A stretch of 64,000 nt of DNA from Desulfuromonadales bacterium. GTDB taxonomy: Bacteria > Desulfobacterota > Desulfuromonadia > Desulfuromonadales > BM103. Shown piece by piece: positions 34,966 to 44,594 of the stretch. Location: the NCBI GenBank assembly GCA_014860225.1, contig JACZKE010000016.1, positions 22,152-86,151 of the forward strand, in the 5' to 3' direction. The number at the start of each line of letters is the position of its first letter. Within the stretch, counting starts at the first letter, position 1. Both the position numbers and the translations under genes were made by a program. Below the pieces are notes generated by a model. The model did no database searches. It was not told where the DNA came from and was given only the letters and a program-made list of their open reading frames with translations.

Positions 34966-37213
34966 CCTGATGTTATTAAAGAATAAATTTTCAAATATTT
35001 CTCAGGCTCTTAATAAATTGCAGGTTGCAGATTCCCGTGCAGCATGTGTACTAATTATTGCTGGAGTCTGTGTAGGCCTTGTATCTTTCCTCAACGCAAC
35101 ACTTGTTTATGATGATATTGCTTTCCCTACAAAATTCAGTACTTTAGTTAACGAAGGAGGTTGGCCTGGAGCATTAATTCATCTTTTTTTTGGTTTTGAT
35201 CTGCCAAATGAGTACAGGACCTATGGGGTCTCTCGCACAATTCAATTTTTTCTTTGGTCTCTAGGTGGTGATTCTGCGTCAGTATATTCAGTATTTATTT
35301 CCACATCTCATGTAATATATGTTTTGGTCCTCTATGTATTGTTGATCAAACTGAAAATACATAGGGCTTTTGCACTCTCAGTAGGCCTGATCTGGTTATT
35401 CTCTCCATTCATTTGGACATCCTGTTTTCATCATTATTCCTATTTGATATTGCCCGCTCAGTTAACTGTTATTGGCGCGTATCTTTTAGTTAAAGTCGAA
35501 AATTTTAAGAGCTTATATTTTATTGCTGCCTTGCTGGGATTCTTATTGGCTCTTACCGGAGAGTTTCATCTTGTTGCTGCTCCATCAATATTAATTATAG
35601 TCTCTCTCGCTTCTGGTCAGAGATCTGCGTTACGCGGTGCTATTTTGACCACAGTTTCGATGTGTTGTGTGATTATTGCTCATCATCAAATTTGGAAATC
35701 GTTCGCCGCAACAAACGATCAGCATCACCGTTTTGTTTTAAGCATTTCCCATGATTTGAACTATTGGAGTCATCGTATAGATGTTGCTTTGAAAGGCGTT
35801 GGTTTATCGGCGATTCAGCAAGTTAACGAAATCATAGGCCATGAATATGCTTTGTTTTTAACCAATTCAATTATTTTCAGTCTCGTAATATATGTTTGTT
35901 ATCAATGGGTTCTTGGTAAACAAAACAAAAATAGTCCTCGGGAAAATATGTTTGATCGTTCGAAACTAATTTTTTCCGGTATTTTATTATTAATATCTGT
36001 TTTATATTTGGCAGTGTTTCTGATCGTTACAGTTCTAACTGATAGTGTCCCACAGATTATGTATAGACGATATGGGTATATACCATTAACAATATTATTA
36101 ACATCAGTAATTATTGTAGTCCCAGCATTTACTTATCACAGGTTTAAAAAAATAATTCTACTCAGCATTATGACAAGCTTAGTTATTGCGCTATTTGTTC
36201 ATCATCAAGGATTTGTTCTCCCCATTACAAGAGTGGCGGATACCAGGTTGACTGAAATGTTTAGCAGTGTTTTAGAAGTTTATCGAAATAAACCCATTTT
36301 ATTTTTTAATACTTCTGAAAAAATCTTTCCAGTTACTCTTGATGCAGCTACGCCTGGACCTGCTATGAGAGACTTAATTAGTGCAGAAATTTCTCAGGCA
36401 AAGTATGGAACATATTGGCCGGCACAACAAAACCTCACTCAAGTTTTGGGGGCACCTTATGTCTGTGAAATAGGGACAGTGCGTGCAGATGGTAAGCTAA
36501 CTCTGACATGTCCGCCCTGGCAGTCAAACCCTGGAATTGTCGATGGCTCAAAAGTAATCATTATCGCAAATTTGGGGTTTGAAGAACATGATCCGTATGG
36601 AAAATATGTTCGGGTTTTTCGAGATTTCAGTGAATTCGAACCTTATTTCTTCTCACGTCACATCGTGCGTGGTATCGATTGGTCAGAGTCCTTAGTAAGT
36701 GACGTGGTTGCACTTGATCTTGGTACATATATTACAAAAGATAGTCGCGATCTTCTTCCAGATAAACATTTCAACACTCCTTTGCAACCACCTTCTAATA
36801 GTTGGCTGACAGATTATGGTTGGATATCAGGTGAGGATAGAATTTACTCACATCCGAGTGTTTCAATCAACTCAGATTATTACCGTTCGAACAGAAATGG
36901 CAATTTTGAATATTCATTAAAGTTTTATAAAGCTAATGTTGTCGTCGATTTGGATTTTTGGGAGTTATGGGGCGTTAAGCCCGGCCAACGACGATTTGAT
37001 ATTCATGTGAAATGGAATGAAACTGATTGGGTATCTTTAGGTGAGTTTGATCCAGCATCTATTAATGGGGATAAACCATTTTCAATCAGATTATCACGTC
37101 AAAACGCAGATTCATTTTCATTTAGATTGACATCTTCTGATGGGTCAGCAGATATCCCTTTTATACAAGGTCTCCGATTATCTATGCAAAATTCTGCCCG
37201 CGTAGCGTGGTAA
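34955..37213 (+). CDS. Large polytopic membrane protein with soluble C-terminal domain
   Basis: 752 residues (ATG 34955; ATG 34970 is an alternative). About ten hydrophobic spans occupy residues 30-420, with an acidic site in LVYDDIAFP (about 51-59) that resembles the first-loop aspartates of GT-C enzymes. The soluble part (about 430-752) ends with a beta-rich region (NFEYSLKFYKANVVVDLDFW, FSFRLTSSDG) that may bind carbohydrate. The gene is clearly AT-rich compared with its neighbours, suggesting separate acquisition. Function is not known. Confidence 0.6.
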   Translation: MFSSLMLLKNKFSNISQALNKLQVADSRAACVLIIAGVCVGLVSFLNATLVYDDIAFPTKFSTLVNEGGWPGALIHLFFGFDLPNEYRTYGVSRTIQFFLWSLGGDSASVYSVFISTSHVIYVLVLYVLLIKLKIHRAFALSVGLIWLFSPFIWTSCFHHYSYLILPAQLTVIGAYLLVKVENFKSLYFIAALLGFLLALTGEFHLVAAPSILIIVSLASGQRSALRGAILTTVSMCCVIIAHHQIWKSFAATNDQHHRFVLSISHDLNYWSHRIDVALKGVGLSAIQQVNEIIGHEYALFLTNSIIFSLVIYVCYQWVLGKQNKNSPRENMFDRSKLIFSGILLLISVLYLAVFLIVTVLTDSVPQIMYRRYGYIPLTILLTSVIIVVPAFTYHRFKKIILLSIMTSLVIALFVHHQGFVLPITRVADTRLTEMFSSVLEVYRNKPILFFNTSEKIFPVTLDAATPGPAMRDLISAEISQAKYGTYWPAQQNLTQVLGAPYVCEIGTVRADGKLTLTCPPWQSNPGIVDGSKVIIIANLGFEEHDPYGKYVRVFRDFSEFEPYFFSRHIVRGIDWSESLVSDVVALDLGTYITKDSRDLLPDKHFNTPLQPPSNSWLTDYGWISGEDRIYSHPSVSINSDYYRSNRNGNFEYSLKFYKANVVVDLDFWELWGVKPGQRRFDIHVKWNETDWVSLGEFDPASINGDKPFSIRLSRQNADSFSFRLTSSDGSADIPFIQGLRLSMQNSARVAW

Positions 37214-37242
37214 TTACATTGTAAGTTGTGCAAGGAGCATAA

Positions 37243-38460
37243 ATGAAAGCCAATAAAAAAATTGTAATCCTTGGCGCCGGTCCAAGCGGTCTAACTCTTG
37301 CTCACGCCTTGCTGGATGCCGGTTGCACGCTCGACGACATTGTTGTGCTTGAAAAGCAACCGTCCGCTGGAGGTCTGTGTCGCTCTGAAATGGTGGATGG
37401 GGCTCCGTTAGATATCGGTGGCGGGCACTTTCTCGATTTAAAGCGTAAGGAAGTTCTGGAGTTCCTGTTTCGCTTCATGCCGCGGGATGAGTGGGACCTG
37501 TATGACCGCGTCTCAAAAATTCGTATCCGCGGGTTGGAGATAGATCACCCGCTTGAAGCCAACCTTTGGCAGCTGCCGAACGAAGTTCAGGTCGATTACC
37601 TTGAATCGATTGCGCAAGCAGGATGTGTACGCGGCGAGGCAATGCCAGAATCATTCGCGGCCTGGGTTAAGTGGAAGCTAGGTGATGTCATTACCCGGGA
37701 ATACATGCTGCCATACAATCGCAAGATTTGGTCTATGGACCCTGACCTGCTCGGCACTTATTGGCTGCATAAACTACCGAATGTCTCCTTTCGAGAAACT
37801 CTGTTGAGCTGTCTGGAAGGGAAGCCGATGGGTGCTTTACCCGCACACGGAACCTTCCTGTACCCGAAAGAATTCGGTTATGGTGAGGTGTGGCGTCGAA
37901 TGGGCGAGGCTCTTGGCGATTCACTCGTTACCAGCTGTCCTGTTGAATACATCGATTTGACTGCGCGTACAGTGAATGGCCGTTGGCAGGCACAGACGAT
38001 CATTTCTACGATTCCATGGGCTTTGTGGCCAGGCTTTTGCGATTTGCCAACAGAAATTTTGACATCAATTGCAAGCCTGAAAAATGCTGCTATCGACGTC
38101 GATTACCACCCGGAAACTTTGAGCAGTAGTGCCCATTGGGTTTATGAACCAGACGAGTCGATTGCCTATCACCGTCTTCTGCTCCGGTCGAATTTTGTCC
38201 CTGGTGCTCGTGGGCATTGGACAGAGACTAATGCCGCGCGATCTTTGCCATCAGATAAAATCCGCTTTCATAATGAATACGCTTACCCAATCAACACTCT
38301 GGGTAAACCGGAAGCTGTTCAGGAAATCCTCGCATGGGGGAGAAATAGAGGCGTTGTCGGGCTCGGGCGTTGGGGGCGTTGGGAGCATTTGAATTCGGAC
38401 GTGGCGGTTGCTGAAGCTCTGCAAATGGCAAGTGTATTATGTCCTGTGGGGGTTGAATGA
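37243..38460 (+). CDS. FAD/NAD(P)-binding oxidoreductase (protoporphyrinogen oxidase/UGM-like)
   Basis: 405 residues with AGGAG before ATG 37243. IVILGAGPSGLTLAHALL (about 6-23) is the dinucleotide fold, VVLEKQPSAGGLCRS (about 32-46) the FAD ribose region and LDIGGGHFLDL (about 53-63) the glycine-histidine stretch. WKLGDVITREYMLPYNRKIW (about 145-164) resembles UDP-galactopyranose mutase-type and PPO-type flavoproteins found in glycan clusters. A nucleotide-sugar or lipid-linked sugar substrate is inferred from context. It overlaps the next GT2 gene by 4 bp. Confidence 0.72.
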   Translation: MKANKKIVILGAGPSGLTLAHALLDAGCTLDDIVVLEKQPSAGGLCRSEMVDGAPLDIGGGHFLDLKRKEVLEFLFRFMPRDEWDLYDRVSKIRIRGLEIDHPLEANLWQLPNEVQVDYLESIAQAGCVRGEAMPESFAAWVKWKLGDVITREYMLPYNRKIWSMDPDLLGTYWLHKLPNVSFRETLLSCLEGKPMGALPAHGTFLYPKEFGYGEVWRRMGEALGDSLVTSCPVEYIDLTARTVNGRWQAQTIISTIPWALWPGFCDLPTEILTSIASLKNAAIDVDYHPETLSSSAHWVYEPDESIAYHRLLLRSNFVPGARGHWTETNAARSLPSDKIRFHNEYAYPINTLGKPEAVQEILAWGRNRGVVGLGRWGRWEHLNSDVAVAEALQMASVLCPVGVE

Positions 38461-39143
38461 AAGTTTCGTTATGTTTGATTGTCTGGAATGAACTTCAGGG
38501 TTGCCAGGAAGATGTGCCGAAGCTGCCGCTTGATGCATTTGATGAGGTTTTTGCTGTCGATGGTGGGAGCACTGATGGCACGGTTGAATATCTCGAAAGC
38601 CAGGGGATTCCCGTTCACCTTCAGCCTAAAAGGGGTTTGAACGCTGCTTACGTGCATGCAAATGACGTCGCAACAGGTGATGCTGTCGTTGTTTTTTTCG
38701 CTAAAGGGACGTTGCCGACAGAAGATTTGCGCAAGTTCAGACCTCTATTTGAACAGGGAAACGAATTGGTCATCGCCAGCCGGCAGCTGCCTGGCTCTGT
38801 TAACGAAGAAGATGCCCATTTTTTCCGCCCCCGTAAATGGGCCGTACTTTGTTTGGCGGCCGCAGCCGCACTTGTCTGGCGTCGGGAAGGTCCCTGGGTG
38901 CGCGATGTGCTGCATGGATTCAAGGGTTGGAAGCGCTCGGCGTTCACTAAAATGAAAGTGCTCGATGTAGGGTTGTCGATTGACATCGAAATGGTTGTGC
39001 GAGCATATAAATTGCGGATTCCGAGAATTGAGATTCCTACCATAGAATCAGCACGTGATTACGGCGAGACTCATTTTAAGATCTGGCCGACAGGTAAGCG
39101 TTTGCTTGCATACTTGTGGTTTGAGTTGAACAGGCGCGATTGA
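38457..39143 (+). CDS. GT2 glycosyltransferase (dolichol-phosphate-mannose-synthase-like)
   Basis: 228 residues. VSLCLIVWNELQGCQ (about 2-16), VFAVDGGSTDGTVEYL (about 31-46) and FFAKGTLP where a DXD region is expected. DVGLSIDIEMVVRAYKLRI (about 166-184) is typical of the polyprenyl-phosphate glycosyltransferase branch. It might charge a lipid carrier used by the nearby large membrane proteins. It starts within the flavoprotein stop and ends in a TGATG overlap with the next gene. Confidence 0.75.
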   Translation: MKVSLCLIVWNELQGCQEDVPKLPLDAFDEVFAVDGGSTDGTVEYLESQGIPVHLQPKRGLNAAYVHANDVATGDAVVVFFAKGTLPTEDLRKFRPLFEQGNELVIASRQLPGSVNEEDAHFFRPRKWAVLCLAAAAALVWRREGPWVRDVLHGFKGWKRSAFTKMKVLDVGLSIDIEMVVRAYKLRIPRIEIPTIESARDYGETHFKIWPTGKRLLAYLWFELNRRD

Positions 39144-40177
39144 TGAGAGATATAAAAAAACCGTTAAGCTGGTTGCGTCGCATAGTAACGTCGGTTTGGT
39201 TTAAATTGGCGGTCGCTGTCTGCATCCTCTGGCTGTTATATTATTTTAACCGCATTGACTTTACGATTTTGTCCTCACTTGCCGATACTTGGCCGTGGCT
39301 GTTGGCTGCGTTTTTGCTCACACTCCCTCCTTTCTGTATTGTCTCTTATCGATTTAAAGTCATCCTGTCCAGCCAGGGGATTGAGGTTCCCTTTCGTCAA
39401 GCGTTGCGCTGGACCATGATTGGGTCTTTCTTCGACCTTGCTATGCCTAGCTCAAATGGCGGCGATTTTGTTAAAGCCGGCTATGTGGTTGCACATGCAG
39501 GGGCAGGGCTACGGACAAGGGCAGTAATGGCGGTTGCCTTTGACAGGATCATTGGACTCTTAGGTTTGTTCCTGCTCGCCACACTGGCCTGTCTCGTTGG
39601 CTGGAACTTTTTAGAAAATTTGCCCGCACGCCATGTCCTTCTTGCCATGACGCTTTCCGCCAGTGTCGGGCCTTTGATTGCCTTTCGCATTGCCGGTTCG
39701 CGGCGCCTTTATAATAATACTAAGATTAACAATTGGCTTTTGGCGAAAGCTTGGGGGCAACGCTTAAAGCAGATGATCGGGGCCTTTAATGCCCTGCGCG
39801 AGAATCCAAAGGTCCTCTGTACCACTTTAGGCTTGTCTATTTTGAATCATATCTTTTGGTGTACGTCATTACTGCTCATATCCATAGCTGTTGGTAATGC
39901 TGTTTCACCACTTAAAGGGCTTATTGTGTTCCCCTTGGCGATATTTGGTGGTGTCTTTGGCGTGGCGGGGGGGTTTGGTCTCGGGACAGCGGCATTTGAC
40001 TTTTTGCTCTCCCATCTGCTGTTAATTCAGAATGGAGCCCTGATTGGTCTGTTGTTTCAAATCGCTGGTGCATTATCTCGAATGTTAGGCTTGCCTTTTT
40101 ATCTGGGGGCAAGGCATGGTTCGCATGACGTGAACGATTTAACTTCTTCCCCAGTAAATAATTGTGATGTTAAATGA
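39143..40177 (+). CDS. Lysylphosphatidylglycerol synthase TM-region-like membrane protein
   Basis: 344 residues from ATG 39143 (a TTG codon lies just before). About eight membrane spans; WTMIGSFFDLAMPSSNGGDF (about 93-112) and the VAGGFGLGTAAFDFLL and GALSRMLGLPFYLGA segments are the marks of the UPF0104/AglD-like family. Some members act with DPM-like GT2 enzymes in lipid-linked sugar transfer, and the gene is coupled to such a GT2 here. The precise role is unknown. Confidence 0.75.
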   Translation: MRDIKKPLSWLRRIVTSVWFKLAVAVCILWLLYYFNRIDFTILSSLADTWPWLLAAFLLTLPPFCIVSYRFKVILSSQGIEVPFRQALRWTMIGSFFDLAMPSSNGGDFVKAGYVVAHAGAGLRTRAVMAVAFDRIIGLLGLFLLATLACLVGWNFLENLPARHVLLAMTLSASVGPLIAFRIAGSRRLYNNTKINNWLLAKAWGQRLKQMIGAFNALRENPKVLCTTLGLSILNHIFWCTSLLLISIAVGNAVSPLKGLIVFPLAIFGGVFGVAGGFGLGTAAFDFLLSHLLLIQNGALIGLLFQIAGALSRMLGLPFYLGARHGSHDVNDLTSSPVNNCDVK

Positions 40178-40274
40178 TGGGCTAGCTTCGAAAATTTGTA
40201 AAGCTCTGATAGCTAATAGATCAAACGCAATGACTGTTAAATTACCTGTTTGAATATAAGCCTTGAGGTTTCAT

Positions 40275-41009
40275 ATGGTTTCAGTTTGCATGGCAGTGTT
40301 TAATGGTGATCAGTTCCTTAAACGACAACTGGATTCCATATTGGTACAACTTTCGGAAAATGATGAAATTGTCATTGTTGATGATGCTTCCAATGATGAG
40401 ACCATTGCCGTTGTCGAGTCGTTTCATGACTCCAGAATTCACGTAATGCGAAATGCAATCAATATTGGCCCCTTAAAATCGTTTGAAAGAGCACTGGCAG
40501 AAGCTAAGGGCGATTACATTTTTTTTGCTGATCAGGACGATTACTGGTTGCCAAACAAAGTGGAAACGGTCGTTGCGTCTTTCGTGAACTCAAAAGCTTT
40601 GGCAATTGTCACGGATGCCAAGGTGGTGAATAGTAGAGAAGACTTGGTCTATGAGTCTTATTCCCAGTGGCGGAACAGTGGCCCGGGGTTATTGAAAAAT
40701 TTTTACAAAAATACTTTTTTAGGCTGCTGCATGGCGATTCGGAAGGAGTGCAAAGAGTTCCTTTTGCCTTTTCCGCCGTTTGCTTATATGCATGATCGTT
40801 GGATCGGTTTAGCTTGTACAGCAGTGGGGACGGTCTCCTTCCTTCCTCAGCAGCTTTTGATTTACCACCGTCATGAGAAGACCGTAACGAAAATGCAACG
40901 CTCCGGAGTAGGGCAAATTATCAAGCTGAGATTTTTTTTGTTTTTGTCTCTGCTGAGTGCTTCCCCACGGTTGCTGTACTGGAGAAAAAAGTATTCTGCG
41001 GCGGCATAA
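40275..41009 (+). CDS. GT2 family glycosyltransferase
   Basis: ATG 40275 follows TTGAGG at 6 bases spacing and is preferred over the in-frame TTG at 40263; 244 residues. VSVCMAVFNGDQFLKRQLDS (about 2-21), IVIVDDASNDET (about 34-45) and FFADQDDYW with the DXD (about 87-95) make a rhamnosyltransferase-like GT-A domain. PFPPFAYMHDRWIGL near residue 160 is also usual in that group. With rfbBDAC in the locus, rhamnosyl transfer is plausible. About 97 bp without a gene precede it. Confidence 0.82.
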   Translation: MVSVCMAVFNGDQFLKRQLDSILVQLSENDEIVIVDDASNDETIAVVESFHDSRIHVMRNAINIGPLKSFERALAEAKGDYIFFADQDDYWLPNKVETVVASFVNSKALAIVTDAKVVNSREDLVYESYSQWRNSGPGLLKNFYKNTFLGCCMAIRKECKEFLLPFPPFAYMHDRWIGLACTAVGTVSFLPQQLLIYHRHEKTVTKMQRSGVGQIIKLRFFLFLSLLSASPRLLYWRKKYSAAA

Positions 41010-41052
41010 TCGCCATAAACTCATTCTAGCCAGGTAGATTAAAATCCCTACA

Positions 41053-42207
41053 ATGCGTGTACTTATGATCGTTGAGGCCGGAGGGGGGGTGGCCAGACAT
41101 GTGGTCGACCTGTGCTCCGGACTCTGTGCCAAAGGTGTGGATGTCCATCTGATTTATTCTCCCAAAAGGATGGATCCGGTATTAGCGGAAGGTCTCAGCA
41201 GCCTTTCCCGCCTCCCGGTTAAAATTTGCCCGGTCCCCATGGCACATAAACCTGCTTTCTCAGATTTCAGTGCTTTAGTGAAGATCCGCAAATATGCAAT
41301 CAATATGGGACCGTTTGATATTGTGCACGGGCATAGTTCCAAAGGCGGTGGATTGGCGAGGCTCTTGTTTTGTGCCGGGATTCAGGTAAAGTGCTATTCT
41401 GCTCACGCTTTTATCACTATGAAGCCTGGTATTAGTTGGTTAGAGCGTACTTTCTATAGAATGGCTGAACGCTTTCTTGCGTATTTTGGAAATGCCGTTA
41501 TCGCAACCTCTACCGCTGAAAAGGAGCATGCTGAAGGCTATCTGGGGATCGCATCTGAGAAGGTTTTTTTAATACCAAACGGCATTAACAAGGCCATTGA
41601 AGATACACAGAATCTCAGGGGTAATCTGCGTCATGCTTGGGGAGTGTCTGACGAAGAGGTATTGGTGGGCACAGTTGTACGTTTTGTAGAGCAAAAGGCC
41701 CCTGATGTGTTAATGAAGGCCTTTGCAAAAGTCGCTCAACGTTTTGATCATGTTCGCCTTGTCATGGTTGGTGATGGCACCATGAAGCAACAACTTATGA
41801 AGGTTGCAGAGAAATTGGAGATAACACACCTTGTTGTGTGGCCTGGATATGTAAAAGAAGAAAATCTGATGGTGGCTTTTGACATATTTACTCTTTCAAG
41901 TGGTTATGAAGGCTTTCCTTATGTTTTTCTTGATGCCCTGTTCACGGGGTTGCCTATTGTGACAACTCAGGTCGGCGGCTCGGATATGGTGGTTGATGAG
42001 GGAGAGAACGGCTATACAATCCCTTGCGGGAATGTGGAAGCAATGAGCAAGGCATTATTCCTTTTGGTTGCTGATGATAAGTTAAGAAACAGGATGGGCT
42101 TAGCCTCTTTGCATAAATCAAAAAGGTTCTCTGCGTCAGAGATGACTGAAAAAACCTTTGCTGTCTATAACTCTCTGTTGCCTTCTGGTGCGCAGGGGAA
42201 GAAGTAA
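41053..42207 (+). CDS. GT4 family glycosyltransferase
   Basis: 384 residues. RVLMIVEAGGGVARHVVDLC (about 2-21), HGHSSKGGGLARLL (about 94-107), IPNGINKAI, TVVRFVEQKAPDVLM (about 212-226) and SSGYEGFPYVFLDALFTGLP (about 283-302) show the two-domain GT4 enzyme with EX7E-type donor site. The SSKGG pattern resembles transferases acting early on undecaprenyl-linked intermediates. It sits 3 bp before the initiating phosphotransferase gene, which fits a second-step role. Confidence 0.84.
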   Translation: MRVLMIVEAGGGVARHVVDLCSGLCAKGVDVHLIYSPKRMDPVLAEGLSSLSRLPVKICPVPMAHKPAFSDFSALVKIRKYAINMGPFDIVHGHSSKGGGLARLLFCAGIQVKCYSAHAFITMKPGISWLERTFYRMAERFLAYFGNAVIATSTAEKEHAEGYLGIASEKVFLIPNGINKAIEDTQNLRGNLRHAWGVSDEEVLVGTVVRFVEQKAPDVLMKAFAKVAQRFDHVRLVMVGDGTMKQQLMKVAEKLEITHLVVWPGYVKEENLMVAFDIFTLSSGYEGFPYVFLDALFTGLPIVTTQVGGSDMVVDEGENGYTIPCGNVEAMSKALFLLVADDKLRNRMGLASLHKSKRFSASEMTEKTFAVYNSLLPSGAQGKK

Positions 42208-42210
42208 ATT

Positions 42211-43626
42211 TTGCTTAAAGAACAAGCTAAATTGCTGAATCGCTTGACGATTGCTGCCGATCTGTCGTTGGTTGTCCTTTCTTTTGTGGTTGCTTACTAT
42301 ATCAGGAGAGACTTTTCCCCTGGGGAAATCGGGAAAATCAATGAGTACTTTTGGGTTGTGTTGCCGGCAATTCCTGTCTGGTATTATCTCCTCGCAAAGT
42401 ACAAACTCTACCGATCGATTCGACAAATCACTTTTCTCGACTTGGTCTACCGGGTTTTTAGCGTTCATTTTTTCGCCGGTTTCATCGTCTCAGCTCTGGT
42501 CCTGTTCTTCGACCGTGACTTTTACAGCCGTCGCCTGATCCTTTTTTTTGTTGTGACGGCGTTTCTCTTTATCCTTATTGAAAGGATTCTCCTTAAATTC
42601 TTGTTGGGCTATATCCGCAGCAAAGGGCTTAATTATCGTCAACTTCTGATAGTTGGTGCAACGGAGCGAGCTCAAGAGTTCATCAAGCTTGTGGAAAGCC
42701 ATGCCGTATGGGGCCTGCGAGTGCTCGGTGTCCTGCAGGTGGCGTCAGGCGACCTCAAGGACAATGTCTCCGGCTATAAGGTTCTGGGTAGGTTGGACGA
42801 CCTGAGGGAGAGCTGCAAACACTACCCGGTCGACGAGGTGGTGTTCTGTCTCAACAAGGACCAGGTTGTTGATATTGAGGAACATCTGCAAGGTCTGGAG
42901 GAACTCGGTATCACCGTGCGCATGGTCCTGGATTTTTACAATGTCGATCGCTACAGACGGGATTTGAGTTTTTTTAACGGCAACTTGCCGATCTTGACGT
43001 TCCATGCAAAAAGCCTCGATGTTCAACAACTTTTCCTGAAAAGGATGGTAGATATATGTGGGGCATTGGTCGGATTGCTCATCCTGTTGTTTTTGTTCCC
43101 CTTTATCGGACTGGCGATCAAGATTGAGTCTCCCGGGAGGATCTTCTACAGCCAGGAAAGAATCGGTGAGAGTGGCCGGGTGTTTCGTATCTGGAAGTTC
43201 CGTTCCATGACCAAAGACGCTGATTTGCAAAAGTCGCGACTCTTGGAACGGAACGAAATGAACGGTGCCATGTTCAAGATGAAAGATGACCCGCGTATTA
43301 CTTACATCGGAAGATTCCTGAGAATGACCAGCCTTGATGAGCTGCCCCAGTTCTGGAATGTATTAAAGGGGGAGATGAGCCTGGTCGGCACGCGACCGCC
43401 AACGCCTGACGAGGTTGATCAGTATGAGGATTGGCATCGCCGCAGGATCAGCATCAAACCGGGCATCACGGGTTTATGGCAGGTCAGTGGCAGAAACCAG
43501 GTTGACAAATTTGATGATGTGGTCAAACTCGATCTGCAGTATATCGATAGCTGGTCACTCGGATTGGATGCACGTATTTTACTCAAAACTGTCTGGGTGG
43601 TGCTGACCCGCACGGGCAGTCATTAA
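42211..43626 (+). CDS. Undecaprenyl-phosphate sugar phosphotransferase (WbaP/WcaJ type)
   Basis: 471 residues, TTG start after GGGGAAG. Four N-terminal membrane spans (about 12-115) lead into a CoA-binding-like domain (RQLLIVGATERAQEFIKL, about 144-161) and the bacterial sugar transferase core from about 280: KRMVDICGALVG, KFRSMTKDADLQ, MTSLDELPQFWNVLKGEMSL and VGTRPPTPDEV. It transfers a hexose 1-phosphate (probably glucose or galactose) to undecaprenyl phosphate, starting O-chain or exopolysaccharide synthesis. It closes the polysaccharide locus. Confidence 0.9.
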   Translation: MLKEQAKLLNRLTIAADLSLVVLSFVVAYYIRRDFSPGEIGKINEYFWVVLPAIPVWYYLLAKYKLYRSIRQITFLDLVYRVFSVHFFAGFIVSALVLFFDRDFYSRRLILFFVVTAFLFILIERILLKFLLGYIRSKGLNYRQLLIVGATERAQEFIKLVESHAVWGLRVLGVLQVASGDLKDNVSGYKVLGRLDDLRESCKHYPVDEVVFCLNKDQVVDIEEHLQGLEELGITVRMVLDFYNVDRYRRDLSFFNGNLPILTFHAKSLDVQQLFLKRMVDICGALVGLLILLFLFPFIGLAIKIESPGRIFYSQERIGESGRVFRIWKFRSMTKDADLQKSRLLERNEMNGAMFKMKDDPRITYIGRFLRMTSLDELPQFWNVLKGEMSLVGTRPPTPDEVDQYEDWHRRRISIKPGITGLWQVSGRNQVDKFDDVVKLDLQYIDSWSLGLDARILLKTVWVVLTRTGSH

Positions 43627-43631
43627 CCACA

Positions 43632-43663
43632 GCAGCCGGCTCATGGATAGTCCGACAAGCTGC
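43632..43663. mobile_element. Remnant of the MITE-like element
   Basis: 32 bp containing CAGCCGGCTCATGGATAGTC followed by CGACAAGCTGC. This equals the outermost end of the copies at 61590 and 63847, in reverse orientation, with the rest missing. It stands 3 bases before the AAGGAG ribosome site of yicC. Confidence 0.7.
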
Positions 43664-43679
43664 ATAAGGAGAATTTATT

Positions 43680-44558
43680 GTGTTGAACAGCATGACCGGC
43701 TACGGCAAGGGCGAAGTTCGGCAGGATGATGTCACCGTCACCGTGGAAATCAAGACGGTGAACCATCGCCATGCCGATATTTCGGTGAAATTGCCACGCA
43801 CTTTTTTGACCCTCGAAAATGGCGTGCGCAAGCAGATCGGCCAGGCCTTAAGCCGCGGCAAGATCGATGTGTATGTCAATTATGAACTTTCTTCTGCAGC
43901 AAAGGCGGTGCCGACCCTTGATCGTCAACTGGCTGCTGCGTATCATCAGCTGTTTGCGGGGATGGCAGACGAATTCAAGCTGCAGGATCATGTGACCATT
44001 GCGCATATCATCAACCAGAGAGATGTGGTGCTGATCAAGGAGGCGGAGATTGATGAAGCAACCCTCGGCGCGTGTCTCAACCGTGCTACGGCAGTGGCCC
44101 TGGAGCAACTGTTTGCCATGCGCCTTGCCGAAGGAGAGGAGACCCGCAGGGATATTGACGAGCGCCTTAATGCGGCGGAAATCATCCTGGCCGGAATAGC
44201 AGAGCGTGCTCCCCAGATTCCGCTGGAATGGCAGGGGAAACTGACTGAGCGGCTTGCGAAGCTGCAACAGGGCATTGAATGGGACCCACAACGGGTCGCG
44301 CAGGAGATCGCTATCTTTACGGACCGTTGCGATATCAGCGAAGAACTAGCCCGGTTCAAGAGCCATCTGGTCCAGTTCCGCGCACTGTTCAACGACGAAG
44401 AACCGGTTGGCCGCAAGATGGACTTCCTGGTCCAGGAGTTGAATCGTGAAGTCAACACCATGGGTTCGAAATCCAATGATGCCGGGTTGACTATGTTGGT
44501 GGTGTCTCTGAAGTCGGAGTTGGAAAAGATTCGTGAGCAGGTGCAGAATATTGAGTAG
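43680..44558 (+). CDS. yicC: YicC family endoribonuclease-like protein
   Basis: 292 residues from GTG 43680, 8 bases after AAGGAG. NSMTGYGKGEVRQDDVTVTV (about 3-22), EIKTVNHRHADISVKLPR (about 23-40) and the C-terminal DUF1732 block with FLVQELNREVNTMGSKSND (about 250-268) identify YicC, reported as an RNase in E. coli. It is the usual upstream partner of gmk and rpoZ in this bacterial group. Here 380 bp with a long repeat separate it from gmk. Confidence 0.92.
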   Translation: MLNSMTGYGKGEVRQDDVTVTVEIKTVNHRHADISVKLPRTFLTLENGVRKQIGQALSRGKIDVYVNYELSSAAKAVPTLDRQLAAAYHQLFAGMADEFKLQDHVTIAHIINQRDVVLIKEAEIDEATLGACLNRATAVALEQLFAMRLAEGEETRRDIDERLNAAEIILAGIAERAPQIPLEWQGKLTERLAKLQQGIEWDPQRVAQEIAIFTDRCDISEELARFKSHLVQFRALFNDEEPVGRKMDFLVQELNREVNTMGSKSNDAGLTMLVVSLKSELEKIREQVQNIE

Positions 44559-44594
44559 GGCGGATGGCTCGCACGTGTAACGGTGTATACGCAG

